A DNA stretch of 64,000 nucleotides from Aulostomus chinensis (GCA_037954235.1 JBBMOA010000009.1:28430126-28494125); one strand, 5' to 3'. Positions 27,563 through 40,893 are shown, counted from the stretch's first letter. Numbers and translations are program-made. The notes: a model not told the origin generated them from the letters alone.

Positions 27563-28226
27563 TTATCAAGGTGATGATGTATGGTTGCACACTGGGATGA
27601 CAGAGTAATTGATCCATATTGGGTGGTGATTTTGTGCATGAGGAGGCCTGCTGCCACTCATATATCATCTCACCCGCTGAGCTAATCTGTTACTCTGTCA
27701 ATGAGTTCAGATTACTGATCTTTCCTTTCTGTCCTTCTGTTCCAGTCCTCCAATGCTCTCCTTTTTTCCTTCTTTCTCCCCTTTCGTTACCACACAGTCA
27801 CTCTCTGATCCTGCCATATCATCTTTAAGCATTCTCTTTCTCTCCTTTTCTCTCATGGAGAACCGATTCAAGGGATTTGTCGTCTGCACCGTTCTCTGGC
27901 AGCACTCTCAAACTCAGCATGTGGACAGTAAGATAACAAATGGACACATACATGCTTGTAAGATCCTTGTGCGGCTTGGAAGCCCTAAAAAATCAACCCA
28001 ATTCCATTGGGATCTGTGGCATTTGCGCACATGCACCCCTCACCCACACATTTATGAACACACTCCAGTTGGTGGCCTCCCAATGGCACACCGAGGGATT
28101 TACTGTGTGCCAATCAGAGACCTCGGTGCATTTCTGTCACAGAGAAGATAGTATATTCCCAAAGAGGAAGCTTTACAGAGCACGACAGCCTCGGAGACAC
28201 ATGTAGTGTGTACATTGGATAGCGTG

Positions 28227-28269
<43 letters not shown>

Positions 28270-28451
28270 CTGTAACACACACAAACCCAAGTGGTTATAT
28301 TAATCGTGCAGCTCAGAATAGTCTAATCACTTTCATTTGTCAGACATTTCCTTCAGTCGCTGAAGTGAATGGTTAATCAGCTCAACAATATAGCCGCGAT
28401 GGAGGGAAACCCTGCTGCTGCAGAGGCTAATCCTGACCAACATGAGCTTCT

Positions 28452-28513
28452 TGCCACATGGCGCACTCATAATAATCAGAGCTATTAATGAGCCCATAAT
28501 GCACCATGTGGCA
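28452..28513. repeat. 62-nt palindrome with 14-bp arms (one mismatch)
   Basis: TGCCACATGGCGCA at 28452-28465 pairs with TGCACCATGTGGCA at 28500-28513. The 34-nt centre has AT-rich ATTAAT/ATAAT motifs. Confidence 0.85.
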
Positions 28514-30871
28514 GCTGTTAGTGTAAAGCTCACAGTGAAGAGGTTCGTCCTCTGTCCTAATCGAGATGGCTCCATGTCTACACTGTCCCCTGAAAAGACA
28601 AAAGTCCAAGTCTCAGCCGCCCTGGCACCTGGACTCACGCTAACACGTGATTCATCAACAATCTTTATTTGGTGCGTTGTGAAGTACCTGACAAGCTGAA
28701 CATGGTTCCCTCCTGTCAGTCGTTTCCTTCCATCTGTGTGGCGCAAACAGCCACAGAGACGCTGCAGCAGCCAAACCCCGGAACTCTGATGAGCAGCAAA
28801 CTGTAAAAAGCACACGCAAAGTAACGGCAAATGTTTGTAATGTCAAAATAAAGGCTGCTGGATACCACATGACACTCAGATTAGGTCACTATAATGTTTA
28901 AGTCAAGTTTGAGTTTAGCAAGTGTGTCAATGTTAGTGAGTCTAATTGCTACTGGCTGAGTGCAAAGTGAAAAGTCAAGTGTTTTCCAGTGTTGACTTTG
29001 CCATGATGATGATAATTCAACCACAATCCCGTGCAGCACCAGCTGGCTAACGATGAACCAGGAAGAGAAAAGACTAGAAGCAATTGTGATTGGATAATCA
29101 AAGCAGTACAGAAAGTGACATCATGACATATCTACTACATAATAAATGGGGGGAGGGGGGTGAAGGGAGAAAAATAAATGAATGAATTAAAAGAAAGTCA
29201 TTCTCCATTTCTAAATCTTTACCCTGATGATGGTCTGTGCTTGAACCAAAAACTGAAAACTGAGCAAAGACAAAAGGGACTGCGGGAGTATTTCTTTCTT
29301 TTGAGAAGCTATGAAATAAGGGGATTTACTTCCAGCACCACAGACGTTTTTGAGTGTTCATGTTCTTCCTACAGACCAATTCAAGCGTAGTGCGTCTTTG
29401 CAGCAGAGGCTTGGTGCCCATGTTTATTCCAATGCACTATGACAGAGTGACAGTTATTGAAGTCTTTTAAAAGCCTCTGAATAATAGAGGTCTTTAATAA
29501 GGCTTTAGCTGCACACAAGAACAAAGCAAAGTTGATAATATTTTGTTTGTTTTGACTAACACCAATAATTCAGTCTAAATAAAAAAATGGTTTTCCTCAT
29601 CACCAAATGTCAGCTCTTGACAAGCGTGACATTTAATTTCATGTACACACAATTCAATAAAGACTGCAGGATCCTGTGAGCAGGTATGTCTTCAGGCTTT
29701 GCCATGTGACCGAGGACATCACATCATTAGAAACACTCAAACACACAAAACATACACATTGTTCTCTGCAGTGCACCGGCTGGCAAGAATGGCAGCATTA
29801 GCATATGAAAGACAGCAGCCGGAAGATGCAGCTGTCAGCGTTGCTGTTGGGTTTTCTGTTTGGTCACTGCTCTTACTTCCCCTCGCCTAAGAACGAACGC
29901 CCCTCCTGCCCCTCTGAGTGTCTCCCTCCGTCTTCTTCCTGTGACTCCATGTATGACTAATCACATCCTCCAATCACATGTATGCATGAAGCATGAACGC
30001 TGTACCCTGCTGTGATGCACACTTGCACCATCAATCACAATCCAAACAAGCGCTGACTGTCAGAAAACCCTCTGCGATATTTTTTTAAGTTTCCCCTTAA
30101 TCTAGAAATCTGTGCATTCATTTATTAAACTGAATTAGCTGAATACATCTTTTTTACTTGAGAAGCACTTCTAGAACTCTGAATAATGCAAGTTATGCTG
30201 TAAAAAAAAGAAGAAAAGAAAAAGTAGATCACTTATCACAGGCTGTAAGTTGAGTTGAAAGGCGGCGCTGCCCTTGGCAAAGAACGCTTTATCTCAGATA
30301 GCAGCAGGGTGCAAGCTACCAACTCAACCCTCGCCTCTTGTCTGATTCTGTCTTTCCTTCTTTCAGTCAAAGATGTAAATGTTCAAACGGACTAATTCCT
30401 TCAAAGCTACCATGAGCATGAAAGACCAGTCTCCACCCTCATTCCTAATTGATGGCCCTGCATCCCAGCATGAAAGCCAGATGAGACATGCTTGAGACTC
30501 TCATTAGCGGTAACTACACTACAGTTAGCTCCATTAAAATTACATTACAGACATTCTAGACACACCTTATACTGATCCCCTTTCAGCCTAATTGCTTCAC
30601 TTTGAATGTCATTTATTACAGTGATATGCAAGAATGCACGCGCTACAAATGGATGGAATGTCCCCGCTGTTTCTCATAAGTTCTGACTAATTCTACATTG
30701 TACCTTCAGTAAAGCCACAATATTTTGTCTGTATGACTAATCAGAATAACGTGCTCACCCCCCAGGAAACACCGATGCTGGATCGTGACTGCAGGCATTC
30801 GCTGAACCTCAGAGTCAAGTGCAACATTAGAGCAGAATGACTGACGACACTCCCCAGCTGGCCTGGCAGCA

Positions 30872-30902
30872 CCTGGAGGTCCTCCAGGCTAAGCTGGAGG
30901 AC
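30872..30902. repeat. Overlapping alternative hairpins
   Basis: CCTGGAGGTCCTCCAGG at 30872-30888 is a perfect palindrome around a single T; its right half also pairs with a third copy (GTCCTCCAG at 30879-30887 with CTGGAGGAC at 30894-30902). Confidence 0.9.
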
Positions 30903-31345
30903 ATCGCCTAAGTAAAGGACATGTCTCGTGTTCTGCTTGGCTGGAGCGGCTGCACCCTTAACCTGCCAACCCAGTCAGTAAAATGGTGAAAATGTTTCTG
31001 TAAATGAAGGAAATCTTCTTTCTTACCAACACAGGACCAACAACACAGCTTGTTGCAACCAATTTACCCAACAACTGAAGCATAAGATAAGAAAAACACT
31101 TCATAATACTGTAAAAGACCTCCATACTGCTCATCTGAGGGGATCCAAGTGTCTGGAAGCCTAAACATACCAAGTTGTTCTGAAAAAAGTCACTGACACC
31201 ATGTTTGTAGTCTCAATGTGGCCTGGAGCTCCCAGCCACCACACCACGTTTTTAGTAGTGGAAAACTGGAAAACGTCTCCAGATGTTCCATCAGCATGAA
31301 GGTGAACAGATAATGACTGAATTTTAATCTTTAGGTGAACTATCC

Positions 31346-31691
31346 ATCCATTTTCTACCGCTTATACATTAAGGGTCCTGGGGGGGTGGAGCCTATCCCA
31401 GCAGCCTTCCCCCTGGACAGGTCACCAGTCCATGGCAGGGCCAACACATAGAGACAGACAACCATTGGCTCTCCCAGCCACGCCTACGGTCAATTTAGAG
31501 TCTGGATTAACCTGGTCCCTCTTGATGTCTTTGGACTGTGGAGGAAGCTGGAGTACCAGAGAGAACCCAGCAGGAACAGGGAGAACATGGAGACTCACCC
31601 AGAAAGACCCCGTGCTGCAGCCGGGGCTCCACCCACAACCTTCTTGCTGGGGGGCCACAGTGAGGACCACTGCTCCACCATGCTGCCTTTG
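31346..31691 (-). mobile_element. tRNA-derived SINE, near full length, with 12-bp TSD
   Basis: Read on the - strand it starts GGCAGCATGGTGGAGCAGTG (A-box-like), has a decayed B-box region, a body with AGTCCAAAGACATCAAGAGG and ACTGGTGACCTGTCCAGGG, and ends AGCGGTAGAAAATGGATGG. This is an abundant teleost repeat. The 12-bp sequence GGTGAACTATCC lies at both 31334-31345 and 31692-31703, a perfect target-site duplication. Confidence 0.8.
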
Positions 31692-31770
31692 GGTGAACTA
31701 TCCTTTGAGATATCTTACTATGATATGTTCATTAAAGCAATATCAGTGGACATTCCTCAAAATTAACCTT

Positions 31771-31771
<1 letters not shown>

Positions 31772-31841
<70 letters not shown>
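31772..31841. repeat. (CA)n array, last long one before the microsatellite-poor half
   Basis: Pure CA, about 70 bp, 70 bp right of the SINE. Confidence 0.97.
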
Positions 31842-31843
<2 letters not shown>

Positions 31844-33419
31844 CCCAAGGACATTCTAGACGGCAGCATCTTCCTCTCAGACTTTGATAAACACAGCATT
31901 TGTGCTATGTGTTGAATCTCTAAGGACAAAATGGAGAGAAATGTCTCACTTCTTGATGTTTTGTCCTCCGTTCAAAAACACTGCTTCAGAATTCCATCAT
32001 TCTTCTTGTCTGGCTCTTCCAGAAAGTGACTCAGCGCTGGTGCAGCAGGGACAAACTGCCCTCAATGCTAATTTGATGTAAAACCTGTGAGTGACTCTGA
32101 GGCTTGCAAAACATTTCACACTGAACTTCATGAATGTTGGTTTTAACTTCACACAAAGATGCTGATGTTACAGGTTTAATATAAGCGGATTAAGCGGATT
32201 TATAATCGATTAAGAAAGTTGGTCAGGTGGCGTAAGCGATTTGTCCCCTGAGAAACGTAATTGGGGATTCTGGTAGAGGGCTTTTCTTCCATCCTTCAAG
32301 GTTTTTCAGCACCTTCAGACAACCCAATAAAACATGAAGATATGTGCTCATTTTCTTGTTACTCTCCAACATTTATTGTCCTCCGTTAATCCCATTGTAA
32401 ACACTTCCAGGGGTGTAAATTAAATAATTCACTTCTTGCCTCCTTTATTGCCCAGCTTACGTCTGAGGTCACATCGATCATTCCAAATCCTTCTTAAAAT
32501 TTCACAACCTGGATCATTTTGGGCAGTCGAAAGCTTTCACACCTTTTATTTGAACCATTTGACATTTTCTGGTCAAATGTTTAGGCATATATAAATTTTA
32601 TACTGTTCTCTTCTTCTTCTTTCTTCTTCCCCCGTCAGCAATATCCTCTCCTGTAAATACCAGAAATCCCTTTTATCATTAAAATAGATGAAGAATGAGT
32701 GGTCTTAACAGAGGTCACTGACCACATTTATCCTGTAATATGGTTTTTGCCCATATGCTTGCAGAGTTATTCCACAGAGAGACGTGTCTGTGCTGCTATC
32801 TACTGGGTTTTCTGCGTACGGGAACTTTTGTTCGGTGTTGGATGACTGTCTTTGTTTGTACTGAGGAACACCCTGTACACTGGCGCGTGCCCTCTGGGGG
32901 CGTTGTGTGAGATTAGGTTTTCTTCTTCTGTCTTTTTAGCAGCTTTCTACCATGATATCAATTCCACTACAGCAGATGGAGCTGCGAGCACCGCCTCCAT
33001 CTCTACACATCTAGGGTCAGACTCAGCATTGGCCCGGAGCCTCGCTATCGTGTTCATCTAAAATACCATGTTGTGTAATTCTTCGTTCTCCACGTTGAGG
33101 TGAAAAGCTTTTTCAGACCAATTCTTGGCTTTTTAACTTCCATAAAAATGATCCTATTGTTGTAAGGTTCAATCTGTTTCGGTTTCCAGTGTCATTAAAG
33201 AGAGGAAGCCTTCTCAAACACCCGTATTAATCGTTGAATATTTTTCCCAAAAGGTGCAATTTACAAATATGTCCCAGTGTTCCTTAATCCTTGAAATAAT
33301 TGAGCAGGATTGTATTTTCTAGATTTGAGTTCAGTTTAATACCCATTTCGTTCCATGTGGGATCTCACGACAGTGGAAAGCAGGGATTGTTTTATTGTCA
33401 AATACTTGTCGATCTATTT

Positions 33420-33800
33420 AATAGCCCGATTTTTTGAAAGGGATTCAGTTGATAGATTATGAAGGAGTCACAATGCAGGATTAAACTGCTGTGTTTCTCT
33501 TCTCCTTGTAAAATCTCTTTAATGCTACTTTCTGTCCTGATGGCAGTGGCCGGGGGTTCTAAAACTAATGTAAAGAGTCGAGGACCGAGGGGATCTTGCC
33601 TCATCCCAGGAGTCAGGTGAAAGAGGGGGGGCAGCTTTGTTGTTACTGCTGCCTTTGGGTCTGAATGAATTAAACTCACCCACTTGATGAAAACCCTCCT
33701 CACACCCAGATATTTTAAGCATGAACCATTTTTTAAAAAGACGTTTCTCCACCTTATCAAACGCTTTATGAGCATTCAGAGAAGACGGGGGCTTGAGATG
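33420..33800 (-). mobile_element. L1-type reverse transcriptase relic
   Basis: On the - strand, in two frames, it reads NAHKAFDKVEKRLF, FIKWVSLIHSDPKAAVTTK, LTPGMRQDPLGPRLFTLVLE and PATAIRTESSIKEI, which follow the order of the L1 reverse-transcriptase palm (AFDxVEW, PxAxVxTN, TRGTRQGCPLSPLLF, EPLAxAIR). The GCPLSP box is changed to DPLGPR and frames are broken. Where the element ends on either side I cannot tell. Confidence 0.7.
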
Positions 33801-35861
33801 AATCAAATGCAGACGTCTGTGTATCTTTACCACCTGATGTGTTCTCATCTGATCCTCAACCAGCTCCTGTTTTTTTGTTGTTGTTTTTTTTGTCAGGAAG
33901 CAATCGCAGCCATTATTGAGTTCCCTGCTGTCTCTCATGGGAACAAAACGACGACCCAGACTGAGGAGGCTCTAACTTATCATGTGGCTGCGTGGCAGTT
34001 ATCCTATACATGAAGGACGATACTCACACCAGCTGGAAAGCTCTCCCAGTGCAAGCAGAGAGGGCACAACGAGACGTATTTCCCTTTTAAAATATTCATT
34101 GGTGAAGGTGAAGATGACGGTACAGGTTTGCAGAGCTGTGAGGCTTGAAGAGAGCTAATAAAAGCAATATTTCTTTATATCGCAGCTTGACATCCATTGG
34201 TTTTTATTGTTGCTGGGGACCAGACAGAAGGAGGGGAAATGTCTGTGTGGATCTAAACAAAGTGAAGTGAGAATTCCTCTCTCTGTTTATTTTCACTGAA
34301 GCCATCTTCATTTTACAGTAAACCTTCAGCTTTCCCATATTTTTCCTCCAGTCTTTCCTTGAGGCTCGACCTTTCACCAACAACAGAACCAGGAGGTGAT
34401 GTTTATGATCTGCCAGCACAATGAGATACAGGCGCTATAATGCAACAGCCACTCATAATCCAAAAGCTTTTCAAGAAAAACAACACCCATAAAAATCTGG
34501 GATTAGGATGTTCCACGCGACTGGTTCAGGGACAGGAATATCTGTTGCTCCTTCTGTATTTTTTAATCCTCCCTCCCTCTGTTTTTTTTTCTGTGTTCCA
34601 GTCTTCCAGCCTCTGTCTCCCTCTCTCTATCTCTCCCTCACTCCATCCTTTTCCAAATCTCGTAAACAGCTTTAGTTCTTATCAGGATGGGATCAGACAG
34701 AAAAGGCTCTATTTTGAGGCTGAAGAGAAAACTTTGTGCCGATGCATTTGTCAAATTTATACGGTGCAACGGCACCATTAGGAGAGCAGATCCTCACCGG
34801 ACAGAGAGAGAGCCGGCAGAACAGTTTCCCCGGGTTTACAGATTGTTCCTCCACTTCCATTGAAAAGCTCTCTTAACCAATGTCCAGTCTACATAAACTG
34901 GATTAGAGAGAGGTTCTGAAACAAATTTAAGCATGGATGCACACTTCAGGCTTTGCATATCTGAGCCTGGCCACCAAGCGAAAGAGGATAAAACTTTTAC
35001 TGCCTCCTCTCTTCTTGGTTTTCATGTTCACAGAGCGCGTTCAGCCCCGTGACGCCTTCCACGGATTGTTATTAAAGTCTTTGTGAACATGGTCTATCAA
35101 ACAAAAGTCTGTCACTCTTCAGGTTCAAATTGCCTGATGGTCAAACAACATCCAGCCCCTTCAGACGCGTGCCTGTAACCCACAGAGACATCCCTGAGTA
35201 AAGCGTGGCCACTGAAAGCAATTCAGTCTGTTTGCCACTGGGACTACACTGCATTCATTCATCCGTCTCACCCTTTCCTCCCCACCTGCTTCCCCCTTTC
35301 ACCTCACTGCTCTCCTACGACCTCTCCACTCTCCCCTGATGACAACACCCACACATGATTAACGATAATCCACGCTGGCCATAGGCTCTGATTTGGGAGC
35401 AGTTTGTATGAGAGGCAAAGGGGGGGAGGGGTTCACTCATTCTCTCTGGGTTCCCAGGAGTGTATTTCACTCAACTGACTCCAGTTTACCGAGGAAAAAG
35501 ACACCAGAGGGAGCAAAGATAAAAGACACTTTGGAGAGGAGGAACCAGTGAGCCCACATTCTCTGATAGCACTATTTTGAAGACAAATCAGCTCCGAGCG
35601 TGAGTAGGAGGGGGTAGACGAGGTTGCTGGTTATAAATGTCATCTTGTAGAGAAATATGAATCTTTTTATTTGGTTTTGCCCTAGTTTAAAAAGTTATTT
35701 TCTAAAGGAGGGAATGAGCATGAACAGTAGGAAGGGGTGGTTCTCAGGATATCTGTGCTGTTAAAATTAGTTCCCATAAAATACATTTTGTGAATAAAAT
35801 AAATCCTTCTGTCATGAGAACAGAAGCACAGAGAGAAGTGGTGGATGCTGCATGTCATTAG

Positions 35862-35880
35862 AACGCCCTCTTGTGGTTAG
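35862..35880 (-). promoter_or_regulatory. CTCF-like motif
   Basis: The - strand contains CCACAAGAGGGCG, a full match to the degenerate CTCF core CCASNAGRKGGCR. Confidence 0.45.
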
Positions 35881-38800
35881 TATGCAAGCATGTTCCACGT
35901 TGCAGGCACCTGGTGAACAAAGAAGGGGAACATGACTGTCGTGGTGGAACTGAGGTTGACCTGCACACTTGAAATCCTCCTCAGTTTGTTTGTTGTAATG
36001 TTTCTCTACTGGACCGTCATGGCTTTAAATGTGAGAGGAACTAGAAAAATGGCACACATAATACAAAAAAGAGAAAAAAACACAATATGAATATAAAAAT
36101 AGACAATATGACTACGTATAGAGAAAAATGGAAATATCAGGAACAAGACAACTTCAAAAAAACTATGCACAACAATTGGACAAATATGAATAGATATGAC
36201 GAAACATGTTTCTCAGATTCTTGACTCAAAAGTGAGTACTTGAATTAGTCCAGTATGAAGAACTAATACCGCTGTCCTTTCCTTTATGAATGGTATGTAT
36301 TTGCATTTGTAATGGAGGATTTCTTTGGGGTTTTTCCCCCTGACTCTGCCTCCAACGGTGCATTTCAAACTCCTGTTCTGAGTTGAAGCTTTCCTTTTTA
36401 AAACTTATGTCTCTGTGTTTCTGTGACTGTTCGTCATTCAGCCCAGGTTCCATCAAACCGACAGAAATCGTTCTGATCAGAGATTCCAACTGAACTGTCG
36501 ACGTCATCACTGTTTTGCCATTAATCAGATTTATACCGGCTCTTCCAATCTGGTCGAAAAGTCTTTCCAGTTGGGACAGATTGTACTCCCGTTTAGTTGC
36601 TTACACGAGATATGTTTTTCTTTTACTCAGTTATTCTCAGATGGTTGTCCAATGATTTCATCAAACCTCAAGGGATAGAAAGTGAAACATCAAGCTTTCC
36701 TCTGCTCCCCCTTTCTGTAAACCCACCTTGCACACCAGCTGTGTGGGTGTACGGCCTGTTTATCACCAGTAGGTGTTGCTGTGTCCTCACATTTCGGCTG
36801 TGTTTGAGGCGCTGGGGTGAAGTAAGGACACGCCAGCGACCTCCTCTCTCATGGGTAAACTTCCTGGGGGATTTGATGGGTGACTCAGAAGTTCATCGCA
36901 GCCTTGAGCTTGTTCTCTCGTTTTCTCTTTTCTCTGATCCACAATTACCAGGCTGGGAAAACGACAGAAAATTCCACCTCTGCATTTCAAAGAGAGGTTA
37001 TTGATAGTTTAGGACCAGAGGGTGGATGCACATGATCACAATACTGAATTACATAAGCTTTGGCAAATCATTGAAAGGCTTTGGTCATTGTATGTGCACA
37101 CTCAGTCCTTTTCAGCCAGCGCATCAGAAACATTTTCAGATATCAAAACTGAGAGCTAACTTCCTCGGAAAAGCACGTAGATGTCAATTCAAAGCTCTGG
37201 ATTTAGAAGATTAGAAGACGTCTGCAATGCCGATGGGTTTTCTTGATACTTCTACGGCTCACTTGGGTAGCAGTTTATCTTATCTTAAGTTTTAAATAAG
37301 ACACAGAGGACTGATGCAACGTCAGCATTTTTCTGTGGTAGTCGGGCTTTATGATGATCTACACCAATAAAATCTGCAGGGGTTTAGGAATGGAGCTGCA
37401 GCCCAGCAGTGCACTTAATCATGGTGACACTACGGCGTCCTCTCCACATGTCCAACAGCATTCTTAGTTTTGGGTATAATTACAACATTCCAGGCGCAAT
37501 GATCCCGTGTCTGTCCACAGCTGGTGAATAACATGTTGTAACGCTCAGTCTGGATTCCAGTCAGCACCCCAACAAATGAATGCCGAGCTTCAGCATGAAG
37601 AATCAGACCAGTGACCTTGCGGCAGTGTTCTAACTTCTAGACCATATGCACCTCAGTAATTGCACCCTTTTCAAAAACAAAACTCTGCTCGGTAGTAGAA
37701 CAGCCTCTTGCAGAGAACCAGCTGTGCAGTAACTTCTGTCCACACCCAATGACCTCAGTGCATCTATCAGAACTAACTAACAGAACAGACAGCGAAATAT
37801 TAGGTACCAGACACAGGCTGTCAGTGCATTTCCCCCTTTTATTCTACTATTGTATCATAGCCCTGACGGTGCTGGAAGTTCTGGCTGTGGACGTTCACCA
37901 GTAATTATCAGCAGGATTAGAAGGTTCTGCATTCTGAGCAGCTGATGCAAGGCCCTGAAAATATAGGAGGGAATATTGGCGATAGTTTGGTTGGTCCTCC
38001 ACAAGGAAACTTCTGAAAATGTTCCAGAACCTCTCGGGACTGATGCAACAATCCTCTAAATACAGCCTGAAAGTCCTCTAAATAATGTCCCACGTTCTGT
38101 AGCTGGGGCACTTTCCCTCTTAGAAACTCAGAAGGGTTCTTAAAACGAATCACATGGGAACTTTTCCCAAAAGTACCATCCGTAATGTTGCATGTGTCCG
38201 TAAAATAATCACAATCAAGTCCCCTCAAGTCACATGTCTGAGGGAGAAACCCTGTACGACCGACAGAGAACTGCCTCACTTCCTTAAGGTCTCCTAAGTC
38301 ATGGTGGGAACTTTGGGAACGCTTCACAGTGTTCTTTAAAGGTTCTGGCAGGTTGGTTGCATGTTATGGCAGATCCCTAGAACGTCCTGGGATGTCACTG
38401 AGAAGTGACAAGTCCTCAACAACCTAACTTTGAATGTATTTGTCAAGCGCATGAGACAAGAAACCTGCAAAATATGCTCAACTACTTCATTTATTTACTA
38501 TAAAAAAAATCAGTACCAGTGATGGAGATCATAGGATTAGAGACTTCAAATTTCCTACTGAACGCAGTACCAGCCAAGAATACTTTAGTAAAAGTTGAGT
38601 GGAAAAGGGCAAATACTCTCTGGAAGAACTCAACAGGTGATTGGATGAACCAGGTGTCTATGGCGATAGATTCAAATAATCAGATCAGTGAACTCACCAA
38701 GAAGGAGGACTTCGTTTCGTGGAGATGCGCCTTCAGCTGCCGTCTTTGCTCTTCTTTCACAGAGGAAATACTCCTCAGCTCTGATGTAAATGAAGCGAAA

Positions 38801-40258
38801 GCAGCATCTCAGCCAACCTCTTCAGCAGCCACCATTATTGTTTCGAACCCCACACCTAAACAACGCCCCCATCACCTCAAAGAACGCTGGTTGGCCGACC
38901 CAGTTTTTGGCGAGCACCTTGCCTCACGCCTGAGGACGAACTCTTGTGTGATTTCGGGATCCTGTAAATCCTGCTACCTTGAAAGGTCAAATATTTCTAT
39001 CGTCCCAGTTTCAAAGTTGTTGATGCGGTATCATTATGCCATCGATATCAGCAGGTATTAATGATTCGTCAAAATATCGTCTCTTTCTATCGCCCCAGTT
39101 TTGATCCTATCTTCGTTTCGTATCGGATTTGTGGGCTTGTCCCTTTTTAATCTTTTTAAGAAAAACAACTTTTCCCAGTTCACAAGCATTGTTTTTCAGT
39201 ATGTGAAAAGTGTCACTGTCATGCAAACCTCAATCTTCAAATAGCTGTTATGACAACATTAAATATGGGATACAAATAATCTAAAATTGGGCATCGGACC
39301 GGTGAGCAGGTCCAGTTCCAGTTCCTATAACAGCCCCTGTAGTCAGCACCGTCAAGGCTTGTTATGGACGGTTGACAGTGTGAACTCTTATCACTCGTGC
39401 TGAAGGTTGGACTCCACAGGAGAGCACAAACCTGTGTAAGCAAAATCCAGATTACAGGAATTCCAGTGAAATAAACAGATTTGTCTCCTTGACTGCACAC
39501 CTGCCAGTATTAGAAACACCTTGTTTTGCTTCAAATGATCCAGTTGCCTCAAGAACTATGAAATAAAACCAAGTCGGAGGATGCACCGTGTCAAAGGCAG
39601 TTGGTAGAGGGACAGAGGGAAGGACCGAGGGCACATAGGTGTGGAAAATCTATGCGCGGGGCGATGATTTCTTTGAACTGTGGCTTCACTTCAAAGCGCC
39701 CTCTTTACCCAGTCGACACACATCAACCAGCAGCTCCCCCTCCCAGACGGCATACAGAAATAGCATCAGTATTGGGACTGGGAGGTGCCACTGTGTACCA
39801 TTTCATCTGACACTACAGCATGTCAGCATTACCATGGAAACTGCAGATAGCTGTCGAAATTACGGTCTAAGCGCCAGGAAGCAGAAAACTGAATTACATT
39901 AAGTTTGCTCTCACAGATTGTAGCTAACAATGAGGTCTATCGTTGTGACTCCATCCAGACCTGGAGGACTGCTGGAGGATGTTTTTATATGGCTCCAATA
40001 AAACCATTCAACTTTAAAATAGCAATGATATGACAGTGACTGCCTCACTACAAGCGCTTTCTCTGTTCACTGGAGTCCGGTTTGAATGAACTCAAATCCC
40101 TGATGAACTGAACTGATTGCCTTTATTATCATTTCACAGCCCCACGCTGGAGAACTGAGGAGCAGATCCATGTGGTAAGAGATGGAAACAATAACAACAC
40201 CACCGAATAGATGAGCAGCAGTATAATGTATCACACGAGTCCCGTGATGACGCATTTG

Positions 40259-40322
40259 AGGACATGTTGTCGTTGTCGTTGTCGTTGTCCTTGTTGTTGT
40301 TGCTGTTGCTGTTGTTGCTGTT
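40259..40322. repeat. (GTTGTC)n / (GTTGCT)n hexanucleotide tract
   Basis: GTTGTC repeats pass into GTTGTT/GCTGTT units over about 60 bp. On the other strand it reads as Asn/Asp-rich low complexity. Confidence 0.85.
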
Positions 40323-40893
40323 AAGCACAGTTGTGGAGAGGGACTTCATCCAAAAACTGAGGTCAATCTGAAGCCAGACCAAGTCTATAGGAAAATGATG
40401 TCATGCTCTAACCGTAAAGGGGAGGGGTCCTTGTACTGTTTAAATCCTCTCAGCCAATAGCGCGCAGGAGCTGGAATCTCAACCAGCCAGGCACGGTGCT
40501 GCCTTCACAGGCATTCAAGAATTTCCCTTTTCTCAATACTGGCACTATAATGAGGTGTGAGGTAGTCATGTGACCTACTGACTAAACAGAGTGATTGTCA
40601 TTTTACTATTTGATCATTTCCGGATCAGAATATGAACCTGGGGCAATATTTCAACACCTTATTTCAACACAAAATTACACACTCATGAGTGACTAATGGT
40701 GCTCTGGTTGGGAAAACTTCATGTTGTTGGAGTGAAGCAAACGCATCAGAGCAGGAGACACAGTGCAAGAGATTTGTGTGGTATTACTGATAGTACTCAA
40801 AAGAAAAGTAATCATGGCTCGCACTCTTTAATAGCAATGACTAGAATATCAAAGCAAAAGAAAGTACACATTTATTCCGTCTTGGATGTATGT

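Larger units (their letters stand above)
26500..31333. other. Non-coding stretch between CpG island and SINE
   Basis: CA/TG arrays at 26639-26671, 27007-27056 and 28228-28268 besides the two listed; palindromes at 28452 and 30872. No convincing exon; see the 30766-30911 candidate under findings. Confidence 0.6.

Noticed and set aside
27162..27668. Long His/Thr- and Cys/Val-rich open frames
   Set aside because: They are translations of CA/TG arrays, as are the similar frames near 3.5, 6.2, 14.4, 19.9, 23.6 and 25.8 kb.
31422..31887. Frames on both strands of 82 and 151 codons
   Set aside because: They lie in the SINE and the adjacent CA array.
37917..38327. 136-codon frame on the - strand
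   Set aside because: No recognisable domain; composition and lack of splice context do not support a gene.
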